Shown: positions 41,606-51,905, counted from the first letter of the stretch. The stretch: 55,713 nt of DNA from an uncultured Lachnospiraceae bacterium (GCA_949948715.1 CATLGW010000014.1:1-55713), one strand, 5' to 3'. The notes: generated from the sequence alone by a model not told the origin. Program-made: numbers and translations.

Positions 41606-41611
41606 TCAAAG

Positions 41612-44600
41612 TCACACCACCCCATTTACGATATCCAGAAGCTCGGCCTGGCAGCAGTTCTCGGAAAGCCCCTGCCTCGCCCATCTTATGGCTTCCGCCT
41701 GATTTCCCAGTCCCAGATGTCCCAGGGCCGCCATCAGACAGCAGTGCACCCTGTTGTTCCGCTTCAAATCCCCCTCGAAAACCAGAAAATCCGGCAGGGA
41801 CACTGCAAAATAATCTATCCCCACCTCATCCTCCAAATGCTCCTCGGCATACTCTATGAAGGATCGGAATCTCCCAGAAGCCTCCTCCCGTTCCCCCAGG
41901 GCCTCCGTTGCCCTGGCTGCGTAATACATCATCTCTGGCGGCTGATCGTTATAGTACAGGGCGCAGGACAATGTAAACTCCCCCTGGGAGGCCCGTCTGT
42001 AAGCCTCTTCGGACTGTTCTTCCTCCTCATAAAGCTCTCCCAGCAGATACCAGATATCATTATCCCTGCTGCCGATCAGCTTTCCCTCCCCCAGATGGGC
42101 GGGATAAGTGAGGGCGCGCTCCAGAAGCTCCACGGCCCTTTTGGGCTCCGCTTTCCGGGCCAGATGGATCAGCGCGCTTCTGTACTGTGCGGTGATTTTG
42201 CCCTCCCCTCCCTCCCAGGGATGGAAATGATGTCCCATCAGGCAGTCATAGGCTTTTTCGTATGCTCCGCTCAGATTTAAGAGGGTGATATACTCCGTGT
42301 ACAGATCGTCCCGCCGCTCCAAAAGCTCCCTGTAAGCCTCCATGTTTGAAAGGCGCTCCTCCCGGGAAAGATTTAACGTCCTATAGAGCTGGTCCAGCTC
42401 AAAGAACACCCTGGCGTCCCCCGTGTTCATGGCAAAGGCCTTCTCCATGGCCTCTCTGGCCCGTCTGCCATCGTGGAGCTTATTGTAATATACCAGCGAA
42501 AGATTTCTCCACAGAGTGGGCAGAGAAAGACGGTCCCTGCGCTCCTCCCAAAGCCTCCCTGCCTCCTGCCATCTCCCCCGGTCGTACAAAAGACAGCCCA
42601 GATAATACCCGGCATAGGCCCCGCCGTCCTCTGCCGCCTTGGAAAGCGCCTGCATATCCTCCAGACGGTTGGGGAAGCAATAAGAACAGTCCCCTCTCTC
42701 CCCCCGCATAAGCTCCTCCCCGTCGCCGGTGTACAGATACAGGTAATAGTGGACCATAGGGTCCTTCTCATTGGGGGCCAGCCTCAGAACCTCAGCCGCC
42801 TCGTCATACAGAAAGGCCTCGGCGTAGCCCAGCGCCAGCTCGATGTAATTGTGATTGTCTCCCCGCATGAGCCCTTTGAATTCCTCCAGTCTCTCCCCGG
42901 TGAGACGGTATCCTTCATAATACGCCCCATGGTCCAGGGGATCCAGCTTCTCTGTCTCTTTGACAAAACAGACGGCCTCCTCAAGTTTGCCCGAAAGCCT
43001 TAAGAGCGCAGTTTTAAGCAGTCTTGCCCTCAGATTGTGCGTTCCCCGGGCAAGGGACTGCTCCAGATACCCCAGAGCCTCTTCGAAGCTGTCTCGCCCT
43101 GCCGCCAGACAGGCAAGCTGATAGAACGCCGCCCCCTGCATACTCCCGTCCCACACCGCCTTGTAGAAGGCGTCGAAGGCTTCCCCAAGCCTCTTTTGCT
43201 TTTTTAACGTCAGCCCCAGATTGTAGTAGGGCTCACAGTCATAGGGATTGGGATTCTTCCAGACGGAAGATCTCACAGCCTCCCGAAAATACCTCTCGCC
43301 TTCGGCAAAGCATCCCCTGTGGTACAAATACTTCCCGTAACCGTTGTTCAGGCGGATATCCGAGGGGTCCCGCCGCAGCCCCTCCCTGTAATAGTCCTCC
43401 GGAGAGCGGGTGGCATGGCGGTACTGCTCCAGATGGGTGGCTGCAAGAAACAGTTTCTCCGCAGTTTCCAGCTCCTCCGGCGCGGGAAGGGGCTCGGCGG
43501 GAGAAGGAATCTCCCCGGTTTCCCCGGGCTCTGGCACATAACGGATCAACTCCCTCCCCTTCTTTGTGACGCGCAGCGTCAAGCCGGTCCGCTCCAGATC
43601 CGGCATGGGAATGCTTTTCTGAAACACCTGGGCCGGAAGGAGGGATATCTCCTGCGCAAAGACCGCATTCCCATCATATAGGAGCTCTACCCGGGCTTCC
43701 TTTAGCTCTGTGGGCGCATAGAGGGTAATATCCGCCCGGCCCTCCCCGCACTCCAGTCCCAGGACAATATCCCTGGTGGCGTTTTTCACCGCTCCCACAG
43801 CCCGGTAGGGCATAAAATATTGCACGAAATTCTTTTCCTCATAGGGTTTTAAGAAGGTAAAATCCGGCTGATTGTCGGTGAACATTCCCGTCATCAGCTC
43901 TATGTAAGGGCCGTCCTCATCCGTCAGATTCCGGTCCCAGGCTCTCCCGAAATCGCCGCAGCCCCAGGTCCACTGCTTTTTTCCCGGGGAGACGTGATGG
44001 TCCGCAATATGCAGCAGTCCAGCCTGCCTTTCGTCATCATAATTTCCGATAAAATCATAGTCCGAACGGTATGCCATATAGGAGGTGGGCACGGGAATAT
44101 TCCTGTAGCGGGAAATGTCCGTGCCGGGGCCATAGTCCACCTTGTAATATACCCCGTCCGCCATGGGAAACCTGGAGACGTCCCTCTTGCCGTGATCCAT
44201 CACCGCATGGACGTCCGGCGGAAAAACAGAGCGGGTATGATCGTTTACCGCCACCGCCGGGTTCGCCCACCACAGAAAGGTCTGGGGTCTGTCCGTGGGA
44301 TTGTACAGTTGTCCCCGTATTTCCAGATAAGCTCTGTCAGGATAAACCGTAAATCCCGCCATTCCCTTGGTGTGAAACATTTTTTCCGTCTCCCCCATCC
44401 AAACCGTGACGGAGCCGTCCTCCCCCTCCCTGACACAATAATCCACCGGATCGAAGGTGGACGGCCTGTGGTGCTGAGGCCAGTTAAACTCAATTCCCCC
44501 GGAAATCCAAGGCCCCGCCAGTCCTACCAGGGCTGGCTTGATTACATGATTATAATATACCGCGTCATAACCGCTTACCTTGTCATAGAGCCGCTGCACC

Positions 44601-44836
44601 CTGCCCCCGATCTGTGGCAGCAGCATAACCAGAATGTAATCATTTTCCAGAAAAACCGCATGATATTCCTTATCCGTCTTCTCGTCGGACACCCCTTCGC
44701 ACACGGGATGGGGATAAACCCTCCCGCTGGAGCCCTGATATACGCGCTTCTCCAGGAACATGGGATTCCTGTCATACTCTGCAATCTCGTAGGTGGGGAT
44801 GATCACATTCTCCTGTCTTACCTTTACCGTGCCCAT
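41612..44836 (-). CDS. DUF5107 protein with a long TPR-like C-terminus
   Basis: 1,074 residues, no signal peptide. Residues about 1-360 fit DUF5107, a galactose-mutarotase-like beta-sandwich (GGIEFNWPQHHRPST, FLWWANPAVAVND, WTWGCGDFGRAWDRNL). Residues about 430-1060 are alpha-helical TPR-like repeats (NNGYGKYLYHRGCFAEGERYFREAV, YYNLGLTLKKQKRLGEAFDAF). DUF5107 with TPRs is widespread in Clostridia and Bacteroidetes beside glycan genes; it probably handles a sugar, but I cannot state the reaction. It is divergent from an AraC regulator, a usual sign of carbohydrate control. Two TATAAT boxes (44884-44879, 44910-44905) lie upstream. Confidence 0.8.
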   Translation of the reverse strand: MGTVKVRQENVIIPTYEIAEYDRNPMFLEKRVYQGSSGRVYPHPVCEGVSDEKTDKEYHAVFLENDYILVMLLPQIGGRVQRLYDKVSGYDAVYYNHVIKPALVGLAGPWISGGIEFNWPQHHRPSTFDPVDYCVREGEDGSVTVWMGETEKMFHTKGMAGFTVYPDRAYLEIRGQLYNPTDRPQTFLWWANPAVAVNDHTRSVFPPDVHAVMDHGKRDVSRFPMADGVYYKVDYGPGTDISRYRNIPVPTSYMAYRSDYDFIGNYDDERQAGLLHIADHHVSPGKKQWTWGCGDFGRAWDRNLTDEDGPYIELMTGMFTDNQPDFTFLKPYEEKNFVQYFMPYRAVGAVKNATRDIVLGLECGEGRADITLYAPTELKEARVELLYDGNAVFAQEISLLPAQVFQKSIPMPDLERTGLTLRVTKKGRELIRYVPEPGETGEIPSPAEPLPAPEELETAEKLFLAATHLEQYRHATRSPEDYYREGLRRDPSDIRLNNGYGKYLYHRGCFAEGERYFREAVRSSVWKNPNPYDCEPYYNLGLTLKKQKRLGEAFDAFYKAVWDGSMQGAAFYQLACLAAGRDSFEEALGYLEQSLARGTHNLRARLLKTALLRLSGKLEEAVCFVKETEKLDPLDHGAYYEGYRLTGERLEEFKGLMRGDNHNYIELALGYAEAFLYDEAAEVLRLAPNEKDPMVHYYLYLYTGDGEELMRGERGDCSYCFPNRLEDMQALSKAAEDGGAYAGYYLGCLLYDRGRWQEAGRLWEERRDRLSLPTLWRNLSLVYYNKLHDGRRAREAMEKAFAMNTGDARVFFELDQLYRTLNLSREERLSNMEAYRELLERRDDLYTEYITLLNLSGAYEKAYDCLMGHHFHPWEGGEGKITAQYRSALIHLARKAEPKRAVELLERALTYPAHLGEGKLIGSRDNDIWYLLGELYEEEEQSEEAYRRASQGEFTLSCALYYNDQPPEMMYYAARATEALGEREEASGRFRSFIEYAEEHLEDEVGIDYFAVSLPDFLVFEGDLKRNNRVHCCLMAALGHLGLGNQAEAIRWARQGLSENCCQAELLDIVNGVV

Positions 44837-44878
44837 TTATTTTCCCTCCCGATTTTTTAATTCATAACCGACGGCATC

Positions 44879-44910
44879 ATTATACCATACCCATAAATAA
44901 AATCATTATA
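44879..44910 (-). promoter_or_regulatory. Two -10 boxes upstream of the DUF5107 gene
   Basis: Minus-strand TATAAT occurs at 44884-44879 (with TGG before it) and at 44910-44905. The -35 elements are weak, so activation by the divergent AraC protein is plausible. Confidence 0.5.
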
Positions 44911-44936
44911 GATTATTGTCCGAAAATATGAAATAA

Positions 44937-44964
44937 TTGCTTTTGATAAAAACTGTGCTATACT
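44937..44964 (+). promoter_or_regulatory. Promoter of the AraC regulator
   Basis: TTGCTT (44937-44942), 16 bases, TATACT (44959-44964), then GAGGAG before the ATG at 44983, giving a very short leader. TTGATA-17-TATTAG in the same stretch is an alternative. Confidence 0.55.
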
Positions 44965-44982
44965 ATATTAGAGGAGTCAAAT

Positions 44983-45843
44983 ATGAGAAAATATAGAGAA
45001 GAAATAAGCGAATCCTCCCTGTGGCTGACCGCCACGCCCTCCCCCTGCGCCATGACGCTGCCCTTCTATATCGTCGAAATGGGGCATTTCCTGGCACAGA
45101 CGGAATATATGGTGGAACGCAGGGAACATGACAGTCACCTGCTTTTGTATACGGTAAAGGGATGCGGCAGGGTAATAACCGGAGGCAGGGAAATCCTGCT
45201 TGCTGCCAATCAGGCCCTGGTCATAGATTGCCGCAAATATCATAAATATCATTCCCTCTCGGACCCTTGGGAATTTTTTTGGATTCATTTAAACGGAATC
45301 GGTATGCAGCCTCTTTTCGATATAATGTACCCCCAGGGGGAGACTGCCGCGGACATAGACGACTCCCAGCCGTTTTACAGTGCACTCTCCGTCCTGCTCT
45401 CCCTGACCGAATCCCGGGATATCCTGAGCAATATTAAAGCTTCCGCAAAAATTCACGAAATATTGAGTTGTCTGGCACGCTCCGCCGCAAGGGTACAGGG
45501 CGAAGAAAGCCTCCCTGGACTGATCACCCGGACGCTTCAGTTTATAGAAGCCCATTATGCCCAGGATATCACTGTGGATGACATCATAAGGGATCTCCCC
45601 GTCTCAAAGTATCACTTCATACGCCTGTTCGGCCGTGTCATGGGAACCACGCCTTACAGCTACCTCATTTCCTACCGGATCAATGTATCCAAAACCCTGC
45701 TTGCAACCACCCGCCGCCCCGTCTCCCAGATAGCAGAGGACTGCGGTTTTGCCGATACCAGCAATTTTATCAATCACTTCAAAAAGAGAACCGGGCTGCG
45801 CCCGCTGCAGTACAGAAATGCCTTTTCCCAGAAAACATATTGA
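44983..45843 (+). CDS. AraC-family transcriptional regulator
   Basis: 286 residues. The N-terminal cupin-like sensor (residues about 20-110: VIDCRKYHKYHS, FFWIHLNG) is followed by an AraC DNA-binding pair of helix-turn-helices (FIEAHYAQDITVDDIIRDLPVSKYHFIRLFGRVMG and ISQIAEDCGFADTSNFINHFKKRTG, described here by their cores). GAGGAG precedes the ATG. Divergent from the DUF5107-TPR gene, which is its likely target; inducer probably a sugar. No transporter genes are near. Confidence 0.88.
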   Translation: MRKYREEISESSLWLTATPSPCAMTLPFYIVEMGHFLAQTEYMVERREHDSHLLLYTVKGCGRVITGGREILLAANQALVIDCRKYHKYHSLSDPWEFFWIHLNGIGMQPLFDIMYPQGETAADIDDSQPFYSALSVLLSLTESRDILSNIKASAKIHEILSCLARSAARVQGEESLPGLITRTLQFIEAHYAQDITVDDIIRDLPVSKYHFIRLFGRVMGTTPYSYLISYRINVSKTLLATTRRPVSQIAEDCGFADTSNFINHFKKRTGLRPLQYRNAFSQKTY

Positions 45844-45977
45844 TCCGGAAAAATCCCCAACCTCTTAGATAATACGAATACAGATGTTCCGCTTAAAATA
45901 GGCGGTATGAATAATAAAATAAACGGTAGCTGTTAAAACAATTCCTGAGGAAAGCCTTTGCCGCTTTGCTTTGTCCT

Positions 45978-47180
45978 TCATTCGAGCCCAAGCAGATGTG
46001 CCAGCCGCTTCGATGCCTCTCCGTCATAATACTGGTAAATACGGTTTTTCAGTTTTTTTCTGCTATCCCTGTAAGGATCGTCCCCCCTTACCACATCGTC
46101 AAAAAACGACAGCATATCCCGGAAAGTGTATATTTCATGTCCCGCCATATACTCGCGAAGATCGCTGTGGATAAATCCTGCCCGGTATTCGTCCCTATCG
46201 TCCAGCGTGTACCCAATAGGCCTGTTTAACAGCAAATAGTCGGAGGCCGCACTTGAATAATCACTGACCAGGGCATCCGAAGCCTTCATTAACCGATAAT
46301 TGTCAATATCCAGCTCTTTCACCGTTTTTCCCGTCAGAACTTTAATATTTGTGCAGTCTCCAACCCTCAGATTGGACAGATCCTGTTTGGGATGAATCTT
46401 GATCACCAAAAACACGTCGGCTCTGCGTAAATAATCATTCAGCCTTCCGTACTCATCCATAGTATCAATAAGGGGAATCCCCAGCTTTTGTTCCTTTGTG
46501 CTGTCGTTTCTGCGGAAGCCGCCGCCTCTTCGGAAGGTTGGCATCCACAAGATAATCTTTTTGTATTTCCGGTCTGTGATTTTATCAGTTTCCGGAGCCC
46601 CTGGCCTGAAAAAGATGTCATGTACCGGATACCCTATGGAGACAAGCCTGTCGTCAGGCCACTTTATCGAACATTGTTCCGCAAAGACGGGAGCATACTG
46701 TTGGGACGGAACTAAAACATAATTGACCCTATCTGAGACAGACAGCTTCCCCTTAACGCTTTTTAACCCTCCGGAACCATGGGAACAATACACCATGATC
46801 TGATCGTCCCTTACCTTTGCCGCTCCCTCGCAATCGTACAGGAAATACTTTGCCACGCTGGCATAATACGCTTTCCTTATGCTGGGTCCAAAAAGCGGCA
46901 CACAAATTACATTGTCCGGCAGTTTCTTCTTCACCTTATAGCGCACCATCCAAACGATCTTATAGGAATTATTCAATCCCTTTTCCAGCAAATAATCATA
47001 AAAAGCGCCGCCATTGCAATCAAAATCATTGTGACTCTCTATCATGATAATATTCTGAAGGGGCCTGCTTTTAAAGATCCCCAGCATAATTTTCCCAAGC
47101 AGCGCCCCAAGCTTATATTGATAAACTACTTCCACGGCGCGCCTGATTCCCTTTTCCCTCAGATATTCGATCAGTTTCAT
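45978..47180 (-). CDS. CDP-glycerol glycerophosphotransferase-family protein
   Basis: 400 residues, related to TagB/TagF teichoic acid enzymes, which move glycerol- or ribitol-phosphate from a CDP donor. Typical segments: CSHGSGGLKSVKG, WMPTFRRGG, IKIHPKQDLSNL, and MKASDALVSDYSSAASDYLLLNRP. No membrane helices; it would act at the inner face. Last gene of the polysaccharide operon. It implies a phosphodiester-linked polymer or a phosphoglycerol side group. Which polyol is used cannot be seen. Confidence 0.85.
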   Translation of the reverse strand: MKLIEYLREKGIRRAVEVVYQYKLGALLGKIMLGIFKSRPLQNIIMIESHNDFDCNGGAFYDYLLEKGLNNSYKIVWMVRYKVKKKLPDNVICVPLFGPSIRKAYYASVAKYFLYDCEGAAKVRDDQIMVYCSHGSGGLKSVKGKLSVSDRVNYVLVPSQQYAPVFAEQCSIKWPDDRLVSIGYPVHDIFFRPGAPETDKITDRKYKKIILWMPTFRRGGGFRRNDSTKEQKLGIPLIDTMDEYGRLNDYLRRADVFLVIKIHPKQDLSNLRVGDCTNIKVLTGKTVKELDIDNYRLMKASDALVSDYSSAASDYLLLNRPIGYTLDDRDEYRAGFIHSDLREYMAGHEIYTFRDMLSFFDDVVRGDDPYRDSRKKLKNRIYQYYDGEASKRLAHLLGLE

Positions 47181-47195
47181 TGTGTAAAAGCTCCT

Positions 47196-48638
47196 CTATT
47201 GAAACATTTTAAAAATCCCCTGCAGCTTTCGTCTGTATACTACCGCTGCCGCACAGACCGCTCCAACCATAAAGTATCTGACTGCCGCAAAAGGGTATGT
47301 GAACGCCATCGGCACCATGACAAGCAGCATAAGCACAGATAAGGCAAGGATCAACTTTCTGTCATAAAGCTCCGCCGAGCCCTTTTTCTTTTGCCGCAGC
47401 ACCCTCCGATAAGATATATAATGCATGGCGGCAGAACAAATATAGCAGGCCAGTGTGGTATAACCTGCGGCATAATACCCGAATATTCCTATAAAGACAT
47501 AGTTCAGGGCCAAATTCAAAAGAGCGCTGACACAGGTTGCCGCAGCAATCCATCCAGTCTTTTGGTAAAAGTATTCAACCGTGCTGAACAGCCAGTACAG
47601 GAAAATAAAGAAGACCGAGGCCGCTACGGGAGGTATGACATAGATTGCCTCCAGATAGTTTTCACCGGCAAACATCAAAATCACCTCCGGTGCAAACGCC
47701 ATCGTCACAACACACAGTGCTGCCACCAGGCCCATTAACGGCCCGGTGACCTTTTTTAGCTTTGTCTCCTCCCCCGAATCAAGGGTCCGGTATATATATG
47801 GCGAAAGGGAATGATTGATTGCCGACGTTATCAAAAGCATCATGGTAGAGACAGTGTAGGCGACGCTGTAAAACGCAGCCTGGCGATTCCCCGCCATTTT
47901 GCCGATCATCAGCCGATCCGACTGGCTCAGCACATAATTTGACAGATAATGGGGCAGCAGAGGTAAATTGAATTTCAGCGCATATTTCCAGTAAGTCCAT
48001 TTAAAGAAGACCCTGCCCCTTGCCATAAGAAGAAAAAACAGCGGGCCGACTATAAGGATTCTGGCTAAAAGATCGGAATAAACCCTGGCCTCCACTTTAT
48101 AATCCGTATTCAGCACTGCCGCCACACCAAAGCCCAGGCAGAGAATATTCATTATCAGCGAAACCGTCACATATTTCCTGTACTGAAATTCAAACCGTTC
48201 CCGCACCGCCCAAAACTCCAGGGCAGGCGTCGCCGCCAGTTTTAAAAACATCGCCGCCATCAAGACCGGAGACAGTTCAAGTATCCCCGTCCAAAAGTCA
48301 ATTCCTGCGCCATAAACCGCAAACGCCAGGGCCGTGATCGTCAATGTCAGGGATAGTTGCGAGGACGTGTAACAGTCCCTGTCATCCTTAAACAGCAGCA
48401 GCCCTTTCTGATAGCTCCCCAGGAAAATGTTTAAAGTGGCAAAAATAGAGAGAATGCCGTACCAGGATTGGTAGACGGCAAAGGAGCCGTATTGTTCTTC
48501 CGTCATTATCCTGGTAAATATCGGCGTTGCGAAAAGAGCAATTCCCTTGTTCAATATATTGCAGCCGGTGTACCACAGGGAAGCCTTTACCGGCGCCGAC
48601 AATTTTACATACTTGTTTTTCAGATCGTCTGCTTTCAT
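47196..48638 (-). CDS. wzx: Wzx-type oligosaccharide flippase
   Basis: 480 residues with about twelve to fourteen membrane helices, MATE/polysaccharide transport superfamily. It starts with LWYTGCNILNKGIALFATPIFTRIMTEEQYG, the usual first helix and EEYG-like motif. It exports undecaprenyl-linked repeat units to the outer face, where Wzy polymerises them. It overlaps the wzy gene by four bases. Membership of the Wzx/Wzy pathway is well supported by its neighbours. Confidence 0.88.
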   Translation of the reverse strand: MKADDLKNKYVKLSAPVKASLWYTGCNILNKGIALFATPIFTRIMTEEQYGSFAVYQSWYGILSIFATLNIFLGSYQKGLLLFKDDRDCYTSSQLSLTLTITALAFAVYGAGIDFWTGILELSPVLMAAMFLKLAATPALEFWAVRERFEFQYRKYVTVSLIMNILCLGFGVAAVLNTDYKVEARVYSDLLARILIVGPLFFLLMARGRVFFKWTYWKYALKFNLPLLPHYLSNYVLSQSDRLMIGKMAGNRQAAFYSVAYTVSTMMLLITSAINHSLSPYIYRTLDSGEETKLKKVTGPLMGLVAALCVVTMAFAPEVILMFAGENYLEAIYVIPPVAASVFFIFLYWLFSTVEYFYQKTGWIAAATCVSALLNLALNYVFIGIFGYYAAGYTTLACYICSAAMHYISYRRVLRQKKKGSAELYDRKLILALSVLMLLVMVPMAFTYPFAAVRYFMVGAVCAAAVVYRRKLQGIFKMFQ

Positions 48639-49840
48639 GTTCTTCCCATCTCATCCGTTTTAATTATCACGGCCAAAATCACCGCCAGCTCAACCCCGTA
48701 GGTTATCAGCAGAGCCTCTGTCGTCAGCGAAATGGCAATGTATGCCGACAGAAGATTCTCTGCCAGCCCCCGGTAATTTCCTTCCCCGTTTTCAGGATTC
48801 CAGGTCCTGAAAATCTGCAGGACTGCCTTAGCCAAAATTAACAGACCCATGATGCCAAACTGTCCCATGTAATAGGGGAAACCCGTATCGCCCAGGACAG
48901 AACTGGCGCCGCCCTCAGACGTCCAAAAATCGTAGCTGTATATAAAGTTGTATACCAGAGAACGGTATCTTCCCGAAAGATGAGAAGCATATGTGGCAAA
49001 GCCGCTGCCGATGGGGAAACAGATGCGCATCAGAGTAAACGCCCCCGTCCACAGCACCTCACGTCCCGAGGAGGACCATGACGCATATACCTGGAGCTTC
49101 GAATAACCGGCGGCAAAGGCGATCAGAAATATGCCCGTCAGATACAATATTTTGTACTTCTTCAGCCATGCTCCGCCATACTTCATAAATATGTACACGG
49201 CAGCAAAGGCAAGCCCTTTGGTTCTCATCGTCAAGATAATCGTTGCGATCAACATCAAATGATATCCCCAGTACTCTCCCTGTTTTTCGTCGGCACAAAA
49301 CAGACAGAGCATCGCAGACGCCGCATACACCAGATCTGTGGGATGGGAAAATAAAAAGCGGTATGGCAATATCCCATAGCGCATAACTGTCTGCGTCATC
49401 CCCCAGTCATAGAATTGACTTAATACACCAAGAATGCATATTATGACAGTTAAAAACTTTAATGCCAGAAAACCTTTGTTTTGCAGGGCCTCAGCCGCCT
49501 TACCGTCCCACCCCAGCCTGCGGACGGCGTAAAATGTAATCGGAAACTTTAAAAACCCCACAATATCCCTGACAACTGCCCCGTAGGAAGATGAATAATG
49601 AAATCTTACGTTTCCCAGCAGTCCGATGCCCACCAAAAGAATCCAGGGGATAACCGGATTCGCTTTGTTTTTTATAATATAGATTTTCCTTCCGAATCCC
49701 TTCACAAGGCTAAGTGCGCTGGCCGTCAAAAAAAAAGCTTCATCCCAGTATTCGTAAACCCGGGGCAAATTGAAATGCGCTGACAAAGCTCCCTGAAACA
49801 GCAGAAATATCAGAAGAACATTCCACCCTGTGTGCGCCAT
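48635..49840 (-). CDS. wzy: Wzy-type polysaccharide polymerase
   Basis: 401 residues, about ten membrane helices with a large outward loop near the C-terminus (ASHLSGRYRSLVYNFIYSYDF, then EGGASSVLGDTGFPYYMG). Topology and place beside the flippase identify Wzy, whose sequence is poorly conserved. It links repeat units at the outer face of the membrane. Starts four bases after the GT32 gene. Confidence 0.75.
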   Translation of the reverse strand: MAHTGWNVLLIFLLFQGALSAHFNLPRVYEYWDEAFFLTASALSLVKGFGRKIYIIKNKANPVIPWILLVGIGLLGNVRFHYSSSYGAVVRDIVGFLKFPITFYAVRRLGWDGKAAEALQNKGFLALKFLTVIICILGVLSQFYDWGMTQTVMRYGILPYRFLFSHPTDLVYAASAMLCLFCADEKQGEYWGYHLMLIATIILTMRTKGLAFAAVYIFMKYGGAWLKKYKILYLTGIFLIAFAAGYSKLQVYASWSSSGREVLWTGAFTLMRICFPIGSGFATYASHLSGRYRSLVYNFIYSYDFWTSEGGASSVLGDTGFPYYMGQFGIMGLLILAKAVLQIFRTWNPENGEGNYRGLAENLLSAYIAISLTTEALLITYGVELAVILAVIIKTDEMGRT

Positions 49841-49843
49841 CCG

Positions 49844-50590
49844 CTATCTCTCCTCTTTTGACATATCCCGCTTCCTTCCGCTCTGTTCCAGAGCCCTTTT
49901 CAGCGCTATAATCTTGTCCTCGCCTATTGCAGCGGCTATTTTTCGTTTGAAACGCTGTGATCTTCCCGTCCACGTGGCGCTGTAATGATGAATGGAATAC
50001 GTTTTTTCACACATGAGATTTTCCACCCCTTTGCCGCTGGCATACGGATCCAAATAACACGGCGGGAAAATCGTTGCACCCTCAAAGCATTGAATCCCGT
50101 CCTTACGCTGATATCCCAGCTTTTCCAGCGCCCTGTTGTTGATCCGGGGGCAGGAAATCCTTAACACATCAAACGTCTGAAATTTCACTGCGTCATATTC
50201 CTCCAGCATGGCCTTCACCATGGGATGACCGGCGACCGCGCCAAATCCCAGTCCGGTTGCAATCATCAGGCTCCCCTGCCCTACTCCCAAAAAACAGTCC
50301 AGCTCTAACAGCTCGTCTATTTTCCTTATCAGCTCCACATCCGTATCAAAATAAATTCCCCCGCAGTCATAAATAATCTTTAACCGCGCATAATCCGAGA
50401 CAAACGCCCACTTTCCCGCACTGTACGCATCAAGGACAAAGGGATGACAGTTTACATCGAAATTGTCTTCATTCCATTCTCTGATCTCATAATCCGGACA
50501 GTACCGCCTCCAGGAATCCCTATATTTTTTTAGTTGCGCCGGCATATTCTTTTTACCGAACCAGCAGTAATGTATCACCCTGGGAATCAT
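49844..50590 (-). CDS. GT32-family glycosyltransferase (capsular)
   Basis: About 248 residues from the ATG at 50590, five bases after GAGAGGGTGG. MIPRVIHYCWFGKKNMPAQLKK is the usual start (shown as the core), EWNEDNFD follows, and the DxD motif is DTDVE in YDCGGIYFDTDVE. DxD-containing family 32 members transfer a sugar from a nucleotide donor in capsule and O-antigen synthesis. Basic C-terminus (GRSQRFKRK). Donor and acceptor unknown. Confidence 0.85.
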   Translation of the reverse strand: MIPRVIHYCWFGKKNMPAQLKKYRDSWRRYCPDYEIREWNEDNFDVNCHPFVLDAYSAGKWAFVSDYARLKIIYDCGGIYFDTDVELIRKIDELLELDCFLGVGQGSLMIATGLGFGAVAGHPMVKAMLEEYDAVKFQTFDVLRISCPRINNRALEKLGYQRKDGIQCFEGATIFPPCYLDPYASGKGVENLMCEKTYSIHHYSATWTGRSQRFKRKIAAAIGEDKIIALKRALEQSGRKRDMSKEER

Positions 50591-50603
50591 AAAAGCCACC
50601 CTC

Positions 50604-51695
50604 TCACCCCATATAAATTTCATGTATCCTTCGCGCATTCCGGGACACATCGTATCCCCTTTCAGACAAAAGCTTCTGATTTTCCCTGCACTCGCCCGCT
50701 CTGTCATAAACTCTGCGCTTTAATATTTCTCTCGCCCAGCTCTCGGCATCCGCCTCCTTTGGCATATAAACGACCCTGCCCGTCACATTTGCCTCCTCCG
50801 TGACCGCCGCAGAGGCGACGCACTTCAGCCCGCTTGCCTGCGCCTCCACAAGGGCCAACGGCAGCCCTTCCCACAGGGATGGAAAAACAAAGCAGTCCAT
50901 GGCAGACAGACATTCTCGGGCGTTTTGCACCATTCCCAGAAAAATGACGGCATCCCAAAGCCCCAGGCGTTTTGCCTTTTCCTCTATCATCCTCCGAAGC
51001 TCCCCGTCTCCGGCTAACAGCAGCAATGTGTCCGCGTCTCTTTTATGCACGGCATGAAAGACATCCAGCAAAAAATCATGGTTTTTAGGCTTATAAAACT
51101 TGCCCACATGTCCGATCACAAGACAGTGCTGCGCTATTCCAAACCGCTCCCTCATCATTCTTCTCTCTTTTTCGTCATATGAAAACCCGGCGGCATTGAT
51201 GGCATTGTTGAGCACAGTAAAGTCCCTCTTTCCAAAGGCCCATCTGCCTGATTTCAAAGAACAGGCAAGCAGATTCGTGGAAAGAAAACAAAACAAGGGG
51301 CGAAGAAACAGATGCAGCTTCACATAGTCCCCCGTGCTGCTGTGAATATGGGCAATTCTGCTTGATATCCCGCAAATCCTGGCTGTCATAAGCTCCAGCA
51401 GGGCCGTGGCGCTGTTTGCATTGATATGTATCACGTCATATTTATTTCTTCTGATTAATCCGTAGAGCCTTTTGACGTACGATATACTCTCCCTCTTGCG
51501 ATTCCCCAGGCAGTAATAGCCTGATCCGCCTGCATACAGTTCCTGTTTCAGCCCAGGGGGAATTACATCATTGGTGGACGCAAAATCTATCTGCAGGTCA
51601 TCCTTATCCATGGCACGGTAATAATTCATCATAACCGTCGTCAATCCGCCCCACGGGACAAAAGATGTCGTAATAACAATCAGTATCTTTTTCAT
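50604..51695 (-). CDS. GT4-family glycosyltransferase
   Basis: 363 residues from the ATG at 51695 (MKKILIVITTSFVPWGGLTTVMM). The GT-B fold is shown by HIHSSTGD, HVGKFYKPKNHDFLLDVF, and the donor-site motif FPSLWEGLPLALVEAQASGL (EX7E). Builds one linkage of the repeat unit at the inner face. A gap of 210 bases to cpsD (51696-51905) contains no convincing gene. Confidence 0.9.
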   Translation of the reverse strand: MKKILIVITTSFVPWGGLTTVMMNYYRAMDKDDLQIDFASTNDVIPPGLKQELYAGGSGYYCLGNRKRESISYVKRLYGLIRRNKYDVIHINANSATALLELMTARICGISSRIAHIHSSTGDYVKLHLFLRPLFCFLSTNLLACSLKSGRWAFGKRDFTVLNNAINAAGFSYDEKERRMMRERFGIAQHCLVIGHVGKFYKPKNHDFLLDVFHAVHKRDADTLLLLAGDGELRRMIEEKAKRLGLWDAVIFLGMVQNARECLSAMDCFVFPSLWEGLPLALVEAQASGLKCVASAAVTEEANVTGRVVYMPKEADAESWAREILKRRVYDRAGECRENQKLLSERGYDVSRNARRIHEIYMG

Positions 51696-51905
51696 TTTAC
51701 CGCTTCCGCCCCCAGTTTTATCCCGCACATCTCCAGTACCCTGCCTGTGCAATTTCCATCCCGGCAGATACGCATCCTACCGCAGACCTTCCGGCGTTCT
51801 TTTGCATAGTCGTCTCTTCCCTCCGCCAGCCCCCTGTCAGGCACACCTTTGCCTTTAACATTTCCCCATGATCGCCTGCTGACTTCCCCAATTGGGATTT
51901 ATCGC

